From: an uncultured Oscillospiraceae bacterium
GTDB lineage: Bacteria > Bacillota > Clostridia > Oscillospirales > Oscillospiraceae
Direction: 5' to 3'
DNA length: 15,921 bases
Assembly: GCA_934668605.1 (NCBI GenBank)
Contig: CAKUNY010000034.1
Span: forward strand, 1 to 15,921
Both the position numbers and the translations under genes were made by a program. A model generated the notes under the pieces. It was not told where the DNA came from and did no database searches. It saw nothing but the letters and a program-made list of their open reading frames with translations. Of the stretch, positions 7,242 to 14,144 are shown in pieces (the stretch's first letter is position 1; each line of letters starts with the position of its first letter).

Positions 7242-8255
7242 ATGGAACATCTTTTAACGCTTCAAAACCTGCACGTCAGCTACCAGACCCCGCGCGGAAT
7301 CGTGCAGGCGGTGCGGGGCATTGACCTGACGCTGGACTCTGGTGAGGTGCTGGCCGTCGTCGGAGAATCCGGCTGCGGCAAAAGCGCGCTTCTCAAGGCC
7401 ATTATGCGGCTGCTTCCGGAAAACGCGAGCGTGACGGGAAAAATACTTGTAAATGGCACGGACATCGCGCCGTATCCGGAAAAGCAGCTCCAGAAGCTGC
7501 GCGGAAGCCTTTTCTCCATGGTCTTTCAGGATCCGATGACCGCGCTCAACCCCAGCATGACGATCGGCTCGCAGATCGCCGAAGCCATCGTTGTGCACGA
7601 ACCGAAGATCTCCAAAGAGGCGCTTCGTGCGCGCGTGCTGGAGCTCATGGAGCTTGTCGAAATTGACAGGCCCATGGAGCGCATGAAGCTCTATCCCTAC
7701 AATTTTTCCGGCGGCATGCGCCAAAGGGCCGTCATGGCCATTGCTCTTGCCGCGCGGGCAAAAATTCTGCTGGCCGACGAGCCGACGACGGCGCTCGATG
7801 TGACCATTCAGGCGCAGATTCTCGATTTACTGCGCGAGCTTCAGAAAAAGCTTCACACCGCGACGATTTTAGTCTCGCACGATCTTGGCGTGGTCGCCCG
7901 AGCCGCCGACCGCGTGGCCGTGATGTACGCGGGAAAGATCGTCGAGATCGGAACCGCCGAGGAGGTCTACTATGACCCGCGCCATCCCTACACCTGGGCG
8001 CTTCTGCGCGCGCTTCCGGCCTTAGCCGCCGGGGGCGACGCCCTTTACACGATCCCCGGCATGCCGCCGACGCTGATCGATCCTCCCCAAGGCGATGCGT
8101 TTGCCTGCCGGAACGAGTACGCGCTCGCGATCGATTACGAAAAAGAGCCGCCCATGTTCCGCGTCTCGGGCACGCACTATGCCGCAACATGGCTCCTTGA
8201 CCCCCGCGCGCCTGAAATCACACCGCCGATTGGAGTGCTTCGTCATGGAATCTGA
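7242..8255 (+). CDS. ABC importer ATPase, OppD/DppD type
   Basis: A 337-residue ATP-binding subunit of the peptide/nickel-class importer. It shows Walker A GESGCGKS (41-48), Q-loop VFQDPMTALNPS, signature FSGGMRQR, Walker B LLADEPTTALDV and switch His in VSHDLG. The C-terminal oligopeptide/dipeptide-transporter extension (RHPYTWALLRALP...IPGMPPTLIDPPQGDAFACRN) is characteristic of the D-type subunit. Only one Cys of the usual cluster-like Cys motif of that extension is evident. The ATG at 7242 is preceded by TGAGG 8 nt upstream; a GTG at 7218 is in frame but adds a non-homologous leader. Its last 11 bp overlap the next ATPase gene. Confidence 0.92.
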   Translation: MEHLLTLQNLHVSYQTPRGIVQAVRGIDLTLDSGEVLAVVGESGCGKSALLKAIMRLLPENASVTGKILVNGTDIAPYPEKQLQKLRGSLFSMVFQDPMTALNPSMTIGSQIAEAIVVHEPKISKEALRARVLELMELVEIDRPMERMKLYPYNFSGGMRQRAVMAIALAARAKILLADEPTTALDVTIQAQILDLLRELQKKLHTATILVSHDLGVVARAADRVAVMYAGKIVEIGTAEEVYYDPRHPYTWALLRALPALAAGGDALYTIPGMPPTLIDPPQGDAFACRNEYALAIDYEKEPPMFRVSGTHYAATWLLDPRAPEITPPIGVLRHGI

Positions 8256-9150
8256 AATCCTGCTCTCCGCGCAGAACCTGTCGCACAGCTTCTATCTCAG
8301 CAAAACCGCCTGCGTGCGCGCGCTGGACGATCTCTCGTTCTCCATTCGCCGGGGCGAAATTTACGGTCTGGTCGGAGAGTCCGGCTCCGGAAAATCCACG
8401 GCGGCGTGCTGCGTCATGAATCTGGTAAAGCCGCAGTCCGGGCGCATTTTCTACGAGGGCATTGATAGCACCGACCCTAAGCAGTATGCCGCGAACAAGC
8501 GGCTCTTGCAGACCACGCGGCAGATGATCTTTCAGGACTCGACCTCGAGCTTGAACGGGCGCATGAAGGTCGCGGATATCATCGCCGAGCCCATGCGCAT
8601 CGCGCATATACAGCCCAAGCGCGGAACATACCGCAAGGAAGCTGCGTTTCAGATGAAATACGTGGGCTTGGATGAAATTTACCTCGACAAATACCCCGCC
8701 GAGCTCTCCGGCGGCCAGCGGCAGAGAGTCGCCATTGCGCGCGCACTGTGCATGGAGCCGGAGCTTTTAGTGGCAGACGAGCCGGTCGCGTCGCTGGACG
8801 TGTCCATTCAGGCGCAGATCATCAATTTATTCCGCCACTTGCAGGCAGAGCACGGCTTTTCGTTTTTGTTCATCGCGCACGATCTGTCGATGGTGCGCTA
8901 CCTGTGTGACCGCGTGGGCGTTTTGCTGCGCGGAAAGCTCGTGGAGGAAGCGCCGTCCGAAGAGCTGTTTCAGAACCCGCAGCACCCCTACACAAAGGCG
9001 CTTCTTTCCGCCATGCCGCTTCCGGACCCCATCCGTGAGCGGAACCGGAAGCTTGTGACGTTCGACGCGGACACGCTCCCGGTGCATAGCGTGATGCGGG
9101 AGATCTCCCCGGATCATTTTGTGCGCATGGAAGGAGGCGAAGAGGCTTGA
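8245..9150 (+). CDS. ABC importer ATPase, OppF/DppF type
   Basis: A 301-residue partner ATPase. It shows Walker A GESGSGKST, Q-loop IFQDSTSSLNGRM, a canonical signature LSGGQRQRVAIARAL, Walker B LLVADEPVASLDV and switch His in IAHDLS, then a short C-terminal region with NPQHPYTKALLSAMPLPDP. OppD- and OppF-like subunits form the heterodimer that powers the two-permease channel. The ATG at 8245 has GGAG 9 nt upstream and lies inside the end of the previous gene, so translation is probably coupled. A longer reading frame upstream (from 8095) is only overlap with the previous gene. The end overlaps the permease start. Confidence 0.92.
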   Translation: MESEILLSAQNLSHSFYLSKTACVRALDDLSFSIRRGEIYGLVGESGSGKSTAACCVMNLVKPQSGRIFYEGIDSTDPKQYAANKRLLQTTRQMIFQDSTSSLNGRMKVADIIAEPMRIAHIQPKRGTYRKEAAFQMKYVGLDEIYLDKYPAELSGGQRQRVAIARALCMEPELLVADEPVASLDVSIQAQIINLFRHLQAEHGFSFLFIAHDLSMVRYLCDRVGVLLRGKLVEEAPSEELFQNPQHPYTKALLSAMPLPDPIRERNRKLVTFDADTLPVHSVMREISPDHFVRMEGGEEA

Positions 9151-10157
9151 AGACAAAACGCATGGTGTGCACGGCTGCAAAGACCATCGCCGTGTTTCTC
9201 GTGAGCGTGCTGGTGCTGTCTCTTCTCGTGTTCGTCGTCTCGCGCCTTGCCCCCGGCGACCCGCTCGTCTCGTTTTACGGCGAGCGCGCCGAAAAAATGA
9301 AGCCCGCCGAGCGCGCGGCTGCCGAGGCTCGTCTCGGGCTCGATCAGCCGGTGCTGCGGCAATACGCCCTCTGGCTGAAAGGGGCGCTGCATGGCGAGTT
9401 CGGCATTTCATATAAGTACAAAATGGACGTGCTGGAGGTCATCCGGGCAAGGCTTCCGTTTACGCTTCGTCTCGGCGGTGTCGGCTTCCTTCTTACGTTT
9501 TTCCTCGCCCTCGGCCTCGGCGTTCTGTGCGCGAGGCATGAAGATAAAGGGCTTGACCGTGCGCTGTGCAAAATTGGAACCGTCACGAGCTGCATTCCGG
9601 AGTTCTGGATGTCCCTTATGCTCATTCTCATCTTCGCTGTGAGCCTGCGCGTTCTTCCAAGCTCGGGCGCTTACGACGTGGGAAAGGCGGACGATCTGGG
9701 CAGCCGCATCACGCACCTGATTCTCCCCTTGACGGTCGTCGTGCTCGGCCATCTGTGGTACTACGCCTACATGGTGCGAAACAAAATGCTTGAGGAAATG
9801 CGGATGGACTATGTCCTGCTCGCAAAATCCAAGGGTCTCGGCCGCAAAAAGATCCTCTACCGGCACTGTCTGCGAAATGTCCTTCCGTCGTACCTTTCGA
9901 TCATGGCGATCTCCGTGCCGCATGTTTTGGGCGGAACATACATTGTCGAGAGCGTCTTCTCCTACCCCGGGCTCGGCACGCTGAGCTATGAGAGCGCCCG
10001 GTATAAGGACTACAATCTTCTGATGGTGCTGTGCATCCTCTCCGGCGCGCTCGTCATTGCGTGCAATTTACTTGCGCAGGCGCTGAGCGAAAAAATTGAC
10101 CCCCGCATGCGCGCGCAGGAGGCCATCGACACATGGGAGGCGGATACGGATGGATGA
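9147..10157 (+). CDS. ABC importer permease, OppB/DppB type
   Basis: A 336-residue inner-membrane permease (BPD_transp_1). It has an N-terminal transmembrane helix (about 13-33), then a periplasm-type domain containing RLAPGDPLVSF and LGLDQPVLRQYALWLKG, further helices, and the cytoplasmic EAA-loop AKSKGLGRKKILYRHCLRN that docks on the ATPases. I choose TTG at 9147 as start: it gives the classical TTGA overlap with the preceding stop and has AAGGAGG (9131-9137) 9 nt upstream. The first in-frame ATG, at 9162, would be too far from that site. This is a non-ATG start that an ATG-only caller would miss. Confidence 0.9.
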   Translation: MKTKRMVCTAAKTIAVFLVSVLVLSLLVFVVSRLAPGDPLVSFYGERAEKMKPAERAAAEARLGLDQPVLRQYALWLKGALHGEFGISYKYKMDVLEVIRARLPFTLRLGGVGFLLTFFLALGLGVLCARHEDKGLDRALCKIGTVTSCIPEFWMSLMLILIFAVSLRVLPSSGAYDVGKADDLGSRITHLILPLTVVVLGHLWYYAYMVRNKMLEEMRMDYVLLAKSKGLGRKKILYRHCLRNVLPSYLSIMAISVPHVLGGTYIVESVFSYPGLGTLSYESARYKDYNLLMVLCILSGALVIACNLLAQALSEKIDPRMRAQEAIDTWEADTDG

Positions 10158-11031
10158 TTTTACGCTCGTCGGCGCAAGGCCGCAGGCTCCGGCTGCTGTT
10201 TCCCAAAAAGCGCCGTGGTACAAAGGAAAACCCGTCGTGTCAATCATCGTTCTGGGGCTGATCGTCCTCGGCTGCCTGCTTTGGGGCGCGTTTTCGGCAA
10301 AGGACGCGGGCTATATGGACTTATCCTCCTGCAATCTCGCCCCGAGCCGGGCGCACCTCTTCGGCACGGACACAATGGGGCGCGATATTTTCTCGATGAT
10401 CTGGTCGGGCGGTAAGCTCTCTCTTACCATCGGCGTCTGCTCAACGCTTTTGTCGACGCTCATCGCCGTCTTTTTCGGAAGCCTCAGCGGCTGCGCGGGA
10501 GAAAAGCTGGGCGGCCTTCTCACGCGCGCGAACGAAATTTTCATCAGCATCCCGAACCTGCTGCTGATCGTTTTATTGCAGGCCATTTTGGGACAGGCCA
10601 GCGTGTGGAGCTTATCGGTCGTCATTGGCCTGACCAGCTGGATGAGCATCGCGAAAGTCGTGCGCACGGAGGTGCGCGTGCTGCGAGGGAGCGAATACGT
10701 GCAGGCCGCGCGGTGCATGGGCGGAAGCTTTCTTCACATCCTGCGCGTCCATCTCGCGCCCAACTTCCTGCCGTCCATTTTATTTATGGTGATCATGAAC
10801 GTGCGCGGCGCGATTTTAGCGGAATCTACGCTGAGCTTTTTAGGACTCGGCCTTCCGCTTGAGGTCGTCTCGTGGGGCAGCATGCTGTCTCTTTCTGAAA
10901 AGGCTCTTTTGACCGGCAGCTGGTGGATGATCGTGATTCCGGGCGTCTTCCTCGTGGCGACGCTTCTGAGCTTAACCGAGATCGGCAACGCCATCCGCCG
11001 CAGCCTCGGCCACAGCCAGAAAATTTTATAA
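10150..11031 (+). CDS. ABC importer permease, OppC/DppC type
   Basis: A 293-residue second permease. It has a short cytoplasmic N-terminus, a first membrane helix at about residues 30-50, the OppC-type motif LFGTDTMGRDIFSMIWSG, and the EAA loop EYVQAARCMGGSFLHILRVH with the NFLPSILF segment after it. It ends with the family-typical IGNAIRRSLG. The ATG at 10150 overlaps the previous gene by 8 bp and has GGGAGG 9 nt upstream. It is the last gene of the importer operon; the order binding protein-D-F-B-C differs from the textbook Opp order A-B-C-D-F. Confidence 0.9.
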   Translation: MDDFTLVGARPQAPAAVSQKAPWYKGKPVVSIIVLGLIVLGCLLWGAFSAKDAGYMDLSSCNLAPSRAHLFGTDTMGRDIFSMIWSGGKLSLTIGVCSTLLSTLIAVFFGSLSGCAGEKLGGLLTRANEIFISIPNLLLIVLLQAILGQASVWSLSVVIGLTSWMSIAKVVRTEVRVLRGSEYVQAARCMGGSFLHILRVHLAPNFLPSILFMVIMNVRGAILAESTLSFLGLGLPLEVVSWGSMLSLSEKALLTGSWWMIVIPGVFLVATLLSLTEIGNAIRRSLGHSQKIL

Positions 11032-11045
11032 TTCGAATTTGACCC

Positions 11046-11077
11046 AAGCCCGCCGTTTTTTCGAAAACGGCGGGCTT
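11046..11077 (+). terminator. Strong stem-loop at the end of the ABC importer operon
   Basis: A perfect 14-bp inverted repeat AAGCCCGCCGTTTT / AAAACGGCGGGCTT around a TTCG tetraloop, 15 bp after the last permease stop. The 3' tail (AAAATATTGG) lacks a T-run, so it may work as a processing/stabilising stem or an inefficient terminator. Confidence 0.7.
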
Positions 11078-11183
11078 AAAATATTGGTATCTTTTTGTTG
11101 GAAAACGAACATACTACTCCCGATTGATTTGTTAGACTGAAGCTGCAATCAGACATACGAAAAACGATCAGGAGGGTTTCATC

Positions 11184-12779
11184 ATGGAGAACATGTTCTG
11201 TTATCAGTGCGAGCAGACGGCCGGCTGCTCCGGCTGCACGGGAAGCCGCGGTGTTTGCGGAAAGACGGCGGACGTCGCGAATTTGCAGGACGCGCTCACC
11301 GGCGCGCTCATCGGCCTTGCCCGGGCGACGGACGGAAACGAGAAGGTGACGAAGGATACCTGGCACCTCATGGCAAGCGCCCTTTTTGCAACGCTCACAA
11401 ACGTCAATTTCAGCGCCGAAGATATCGAGAACTTCACCGCGCGCGTCCACGCGGAGACAGCCCGCCTCGTCCCGGACTGCGGCTGCTGCAAAAGCCCCTG
11501 CGGGCACAACGCCGACTACGACATGCAAAACCTCTGGACGGCGCAGGAGGACATCCGAAGCCTCAAATCTCTCATCCTCTTCGGCATTCGCGGCATGGCC
11601 GCCTACGCGCACCACGCGTTCGTGCTCGGCTATGAGGATGAAGAACTCGGCCGCTTCTTTGCCAAGGCGCTCTTTGCCGTTGGCGAGGACTGGGGCATGG
11701 AGGAGCTTTTGCCGCTTGTTTTAGAGGTCGGCGAAAAGAACCTTGCAACAATGGCGCTTCTGGACAAGGCGAACACCGAAACGTTCGGCACGCCCGTTCC
11801 GACGACGGTTCCTCTCACGATCGAGAAAGGCCCCTTCATCGTCGTCAGCGGCCACGACCTCAGAGATCTCAAGCTGCTTCTCGAGCAGACCGACGGCAAG
11901 GGTGTGAATGTCTACACGCACGGCGAGATGCTGCCCGCGCACGGCTACCCCGAGCTCAAAAAGCACCCCCAGCTCAAAGGAAACTTCGGAACCGCCTGGC
12001 AGAGCCAGCAAAAGGAGTTCCAGAACATCCCCGCACCCGTCCTCTTTACGACAAACTGCCTCATGCCGCCGAGAGAAAACTACGCGGATCGCGTCTACAC
12101 GACCTCCGTTGTCGGCTATCCCGAATTACAGCACATCGGAGAAAACAAGGACTTCTCCCCCATCATTGCGCAGGCCATCGCGCTCGGCGGCTACCGGGAG
12201 GATCAGCACTTCACCGGCATCAACGGCGGCGAAACCGTCACGACCGGCTTTGCCAGAAACGCCGTCCTGTCCGTGGCCGGTCAGGTGGTCGAGGGCGTGA
12301 AGTCCGGCGCGATCCGGCACTTCTTCCTGGTCGGCGGCTGCGACGGCGCGCGCCCGGGGCGGAATTACTACACCGAATTTGTGAAGGAAGCGCCGAAGGA
12401 CACCGTGATTTTAACGCTCGCCTGCGGCAAATACCGCTTCAACGACCTCGATCTCGGCGCCATCGGCGGCATTCCGCGTTTACTTGACATCGGCCAGTGC
12501 AACGACGCGTACAGCGCCATTCAGATCGCGCTCGCCCTTGCCGACGCATTCCATTGCGGGGTCAACGAGCTGCCGCTTTCGATGGTTCTTTCGTGGTATG
12601 AGCAGAAGGCGGTCGCGATTTTGCTGACGCTTCTGCATCTCGGCATCCGGAACATCCGCCTCGGCCCGACGCTTCCGGCCTTCCTCTCGCCGAACGTCCT
12701 TTCTTACCTCGTAGAGCACTACGCCATCGCGCCCACCACGACCCCCGAGGAAGACCTCAAGACCCTCCTCGGCGCATAA
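11184..12779 (+). CDS. hcp: Hybrid-cluster protein (hydroxylamine/NO-related reductase)
   Basis: A 531-residue Hcp, an Fe-S protein linked to nitrosative-stress defence; hydroxylamine reduction and NO reduction/S-nitrosylation activities are reported for the family. The N-terminal cluster cysteines of the anaerobe-type class are Cys6, Cys9, Cys18 and Cys25 (CX2CX8CX6C). The hybrid-cluster ligands can be matched by motif: His224 (SGHDL), Glu248 (HGEML), Cys292 (TTNCLMPP), Cys386 (VGGCDG), Cys414 (LACGKYRFN), Cys439 (GQCND), Glu473 and Lys475 (WYEQKAV). All key residues are present, so it should be active. Extra cysteines occur at 15 and at 99-106 (CGCCKSPC). The start has AGGAGG 8 nt upstream. 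It is flanked by stem-loops and is probably monocistronic; I could not identify a promoter or a known operator in 11078-11183. Confidence 0.95.
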   Translation: MENMFCYQCEQTAGCSGCTGSRGVCGKTADVANLQDALTGALIGLARATDGNEKVTKDTWHLMASALFATLTNVNFSAEDIENFTARVHAETARLVPDCGCCKSPCGHNADYDMQNLWTAQEDIRSLKSLILFGIRGMAAYAHHAFVLGYEDEELGRFFAKALFAVGEDWGMEELLPLVLEVGEKNLATMALLDKANTETFGTPVPTTVPLTIEKGPFIVVSGHDLRDLKLLLEQTDGKGVNVYTHGEMLPAHGYPELKKHPQLKGNFGTAWQSQQKEFQNIPAPVLFTTNCLMPPRENYADRVYTTSVVGYPELQHIGENKDFSPIIAQAIALGGYREDQHFTGINGGETVTTGFARNAVLSVAGQVVEGVKSGAIRHFFLVGGCDGARPGRNYYTEFVKEAPKDTVILTLACGKYRFNDLDLGAIGGIPRLLDIGQCNDAYSAIQIALALADAFHCGVNELPLSMVLSWYEQKAVAILLTLLHLGIRNIRLGPTLPAFLSPNVLSYLVEHYAIAPTTTPEEDLKTLLGA

Positions 12780-12787
12780 TCAGAAAT

Positions 12788-12835
12788 CAGGAGCCTTCCG
12801 GAGATACAGCTTCTCCGCAGGGCTCCTGCTTTTTT
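12788..12835 (+). terminator. Intrinsic terminator of hcp
   Basis: CAGGAGCC (12788-12795) pairs with GGCTCCTG (12821-12828), with an inner CGGAGA/TCTCCG helix, followed by CTTTTTT. It begins 8 bp after the hcp stop. Confidence 0.9.
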
Positions 12836-12868
12836 CCCTATCAATTCTCTGTCCGGTGCGCTGCTGCA

Positions 12869-13168
12869 CTATCTTGTCCGGGGCTCCTGCTGCATGGGGA
12901 CAAACTCCAGCTTGAGGCGCATGCCCATGCCCGCTGCCAGGCGCTTGAGCGTGCGAAGCGACGGGTTCGCGGTGCCGCTTTCGAGCTTGCTGATATTCGT
13001 CTGGTGGATGCCTGTGGCATGCGCCAGCTGGTTCTGCGTCAGGTGGTTTTCCTCGCGCCCTTCGATGATCGCGCGGACGATCTGTTCCTCCGGCTCCAGG
13101 GTATCCCACGGCGCCGCAAACGCGGGCTCGCGCATCTTTTTTGTAATGGTATGGTCGAGATAAAGCAT
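12869..13168 (-). CDS. HigA-like XRE-family helix-turn-helix protein, no toxin partner seen
   Basis: A 99-residue DNA-binding protein. An N-terminal arm (1-38) is followed by a Cro/C1-type HTH (about 40-82): LTQNQLAHATGIHQTNISKL and ESGTANPSLRTLKRLAAGMG, ending in a short beta strand RLKLEFVP as in HigA-type antitoxins. Such proteins usually follow a RelE/HigB-type toxin gene, but none of the frames upstream resembles one, so it is an orphan here. The ATG ending at 13168 has AAAGGA about 9 nt upstream; in-frame extension to 13411 starts inside a terminator and has no homology I can recognise. A palindrome around AAAGCGCTTT (13222-13231) about 50 bp upstream could be its own operator. It lies downstream of the riboswitch-like leader. 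Confidence 0.85.
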   Translation of the reverse strand: MLYLDHTITKKMREPAFAAPWDTLEPEEQIVRAIIEGREENHLTQNQLAHATGIHQTNISKLESGTANPSLRTLKRLAAGMGMRLKLEFVPMQQEPRTR

Positions 13169-13256
13169 AGCAGAACGTCCTTTCTGCGCCAAAGACGCGC
13201 GTGTGATCAGGATTTTATGGAAAAGCGCTTTCCCACGGTACGCTCCGGGGAGGTGG

Positions 13257-13289
13257 CCGGGCGTCCGGTAAGAGGGGGCGGACGCCCGG
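13257..13289. repeat. Perfect 11-bp inverted repeat in the leader region
   Basis: CCGGGCGTCCG (13257-13267), 11-nt loop, CGGACGCCCGG (13279-13289). It would form a very stable stem on either strand and has no T-run. The surrounding 13169-13382 stretch has no credible gene; this stem and a GGAAAAGCGCTTTCC dyad (13219-13233) are all I see in it. Confidence 0.7.
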
Positions 13290-13382
13290 CGGGAGGATGG
13301 CGGATTGGGGCCGCCGTCAGAAAGAGAGGCAGGGATGTCGTAACGATCCCGCCTATGCAGGGTTCGCATGCGGAAAGCAAAC

Positions 13383-13413
13383 AAAAAACCGCGCAGTCTG
13401 CATGACCGCACGG
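13383..13413 (-). terminator. Intrinsic terminator at the end of the riboswitch leader
   Basis: On the minus strand CCGTGCGGTC (13413-13404), loop ATGCA, GACTGCGCGG (13398-13389; two G-U pairs), then TTTTTT (13388-13383). It follows a separate perfect hairpin GCCTCTG-AACAG-CAGAGGC (13439-13421). It is positioned as the expression platform of the aptamer just upstream, ending transcription before the XRE gene. Confidence 0.85.
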
Positions 13414-13469
13414 AAACAAGGCCTCTGCTGTTCAGAGGCGCTGAGCGCTTCGATCCCGGTCATGGCAGG

Positions 13470-13590
13470 ACACGGGGCAGCTCTCGGAAGACCTGACTTA
13501 TCCTGATGAACAGGCATCACAGTGACCGACTCGCGGGGCTTCTCACCCCATTCCACCTGCAAGCACATGGCTTGCGCGAACTACCCGATA
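13470..13590 (-). promoter_or_regulatory. Cobalamin-riboswitch-like aptamer
   Basis: Read on the minus strand, conserved cobalamin-riboswitch blocks occur in order. These are a 5' CGGGTAG (13587-13581), a hairpin GCAAGC-CATGT-GCTTGC (13575-13559), GGAATGGGGTGAGAAGCCCC (13554-13535, like GGGAA..GGTGnGAAnCC), the core GTCGGTCACTGTGA (13530-13517, like GTCCCGCCACTGTGA), and a hairpin CCTG-TTCAT-CAGG. AAGTCAGG (13499-13492) and CTGCCCCG (13480-13473) follow. The last block can pair with the 5' CGGGTAG, closing the junction as expected. A promoter lies just upstream and a terminator just downstream on the same strand. Deviations: GG instead of CCCG in the core, and a longer insert between AGTCAGG and CTGCC. 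Confidence 0.75.
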
Positions 13591-13603
13591 TTCAGTTTTT
13601 GTT

Positions 13604-13631
13604 ATTATATCACAAAATTACCCGATTGCAA
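13604..13631 (-). promoter_or_regulatory. Sigma-A promoter of the riboswitch leader
   Basis: Minus strand TTGCAA (13626-13631), 16-nt spacer, perfect TATAAT (13604-13609). The predicted start near 13597 lies about 7-10 nt before the first aptamer block. Confidence 0.8.
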
Positions 13632-13673
13632 ATATCATTTTCCTGTCTGTTATGTCAGATTTCGCATAGCTGT

Positions 13674-13748
13674 ATCTGAAAATCGAAATATAGTTCAAGC
13701 CGTTCGCCTCCGGAGCCGGGGTTTTGCGTTCCGACGTAATTTTCAGAT
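13674..13748. repeat. Separated 10-bp inverted repeat
   Basis: ATCTGAAAAT (13674-13683) and ATTTTCAGAT (13739-13748) are perfect inverted copies 55 bp apart. They bracket the non-coding sequence between the small minus-strand gene ending at 13743 and the riboswitch promoter. It could be a weak terminator base-stem for that gene or a short mobile-element scar; the function is unclear. Confidence 0.4.
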
Positions 13749-14057
13749 CGTGCGGCTCCAGACCTTGACCTGTGTGATCACATCGCGCAGGCGATCGTTT
13801 CCCACCGTGTATTCCAGCACTTCATCTGCGCTGTCGCACCATTTTTCTGTCCGCGTGTTTACCTCGACGCTGCCCGCCTGCGAAATCAGCATCCGGGTCC
13901 GTCTGCTGACCGGATCCTCCACGCAGCCGAAGCAGCAGTACATGATGCCGTTCCACTCGAACTCTGCCTCGCCGCCGCGCCGCATACACTGCTTGAAATC
14001 AGAGATTGTTTTGAAGCGGTTGTCTTCAAAACTGTTTGTTCCCACCCATGAAATCAT
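13743..14057 (-). CDS. Small protein of unknown function (104 aa)
   Basis: I do not recognise a named family. The start is well supported: ATG ending at 14057 with AGGAGG 7 nt upstream and a sigma-A promoter directly before that. The protein begins MISWVGTNSFEDNRFKTISD, followed by a central EAEFEWNGIMYCCFGCVEDP with three cysteines in YCCFGC, and ends with YTVGNDRLRDVITQVKVWSRTI. The pattern (EFEWNGKxY in the middle, a DExLxYxVxxxRLRDVITxV-like C-terminus) reminds me of small conserved proteins of unknown function in gut Firmicutes, from memory only. It has no signal peptide or membrane segment and is probably cytosolic. Upstream in-frame codons to 14138 run through the neighbouring terminator and are not part of it. 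Confidence 0.8.
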   Translation of the reverse strand: MISWVGTNSFEDNRFKTISDFKQCMRRGGEAEFEWNGIMYCCFGCVEDPVSRRTRMLISQAGSVEVNTRTEKWCDSADEVLEYTVGNDRLRDVITQVKVWSRTI

Positions 14058-14076
14058 CGCCGCGCCTCCTTTTTCC

Positions 14077-14105
14077 ATGATACAGAAAATCCCCGCAAGC
14101 GTCAA
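14077..14105 (-). promoter_or_regulatory. Sigma-A promoter of the 104-aa gene, nested in the neighbour's terminator
   Basis: Minus strand TTGACG (14100-14105), 17-nt spacer, TATCAT (14077-14082). The -35 sits in the loop and the spacer contains the 3' arm of the terminator at 14088-14123. The start would fall near 14070, giving a leader of only about 13 nt, just enough for the AGGAGG. Confidence 0.75.
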
Positions 14106-14123
14106 TTCTCTCCTGCGGGGATT
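14088..14123 (-). terminator. Terminator of the lipoprotein operon
   Basis: AATCCCCGCA (14123-14114 on the minus strand) pairs with TGCGGGGATT (14097-14088), then a short TT tail, about 20 bp beyond the lipoprotein stop. The stem is strong but the T-tract is brief. Confidence 0.7.
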
Positions 14124-14144
14124 ATCATTTAGTAACACAGTTCT

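Noticed and set aside
11078..11183. FNR/HcpR-like site or promoter upstream of hcp (for example around TTGATTTGTTAGACT)
   Set aside because: No symmetric FNR- or HcpR-type dyad and no -35/-10 pair with acceptable spacing could be made; I leave it unassigned.
13169..13411. In-frame N-terminal extension of the XRE protein, or a toxin gene upstream of it
   Set aside because: The extension begins inside the intrinsic terminator, lacks a ribosome-binding site and has no RelE/HigB-like features in any frame.
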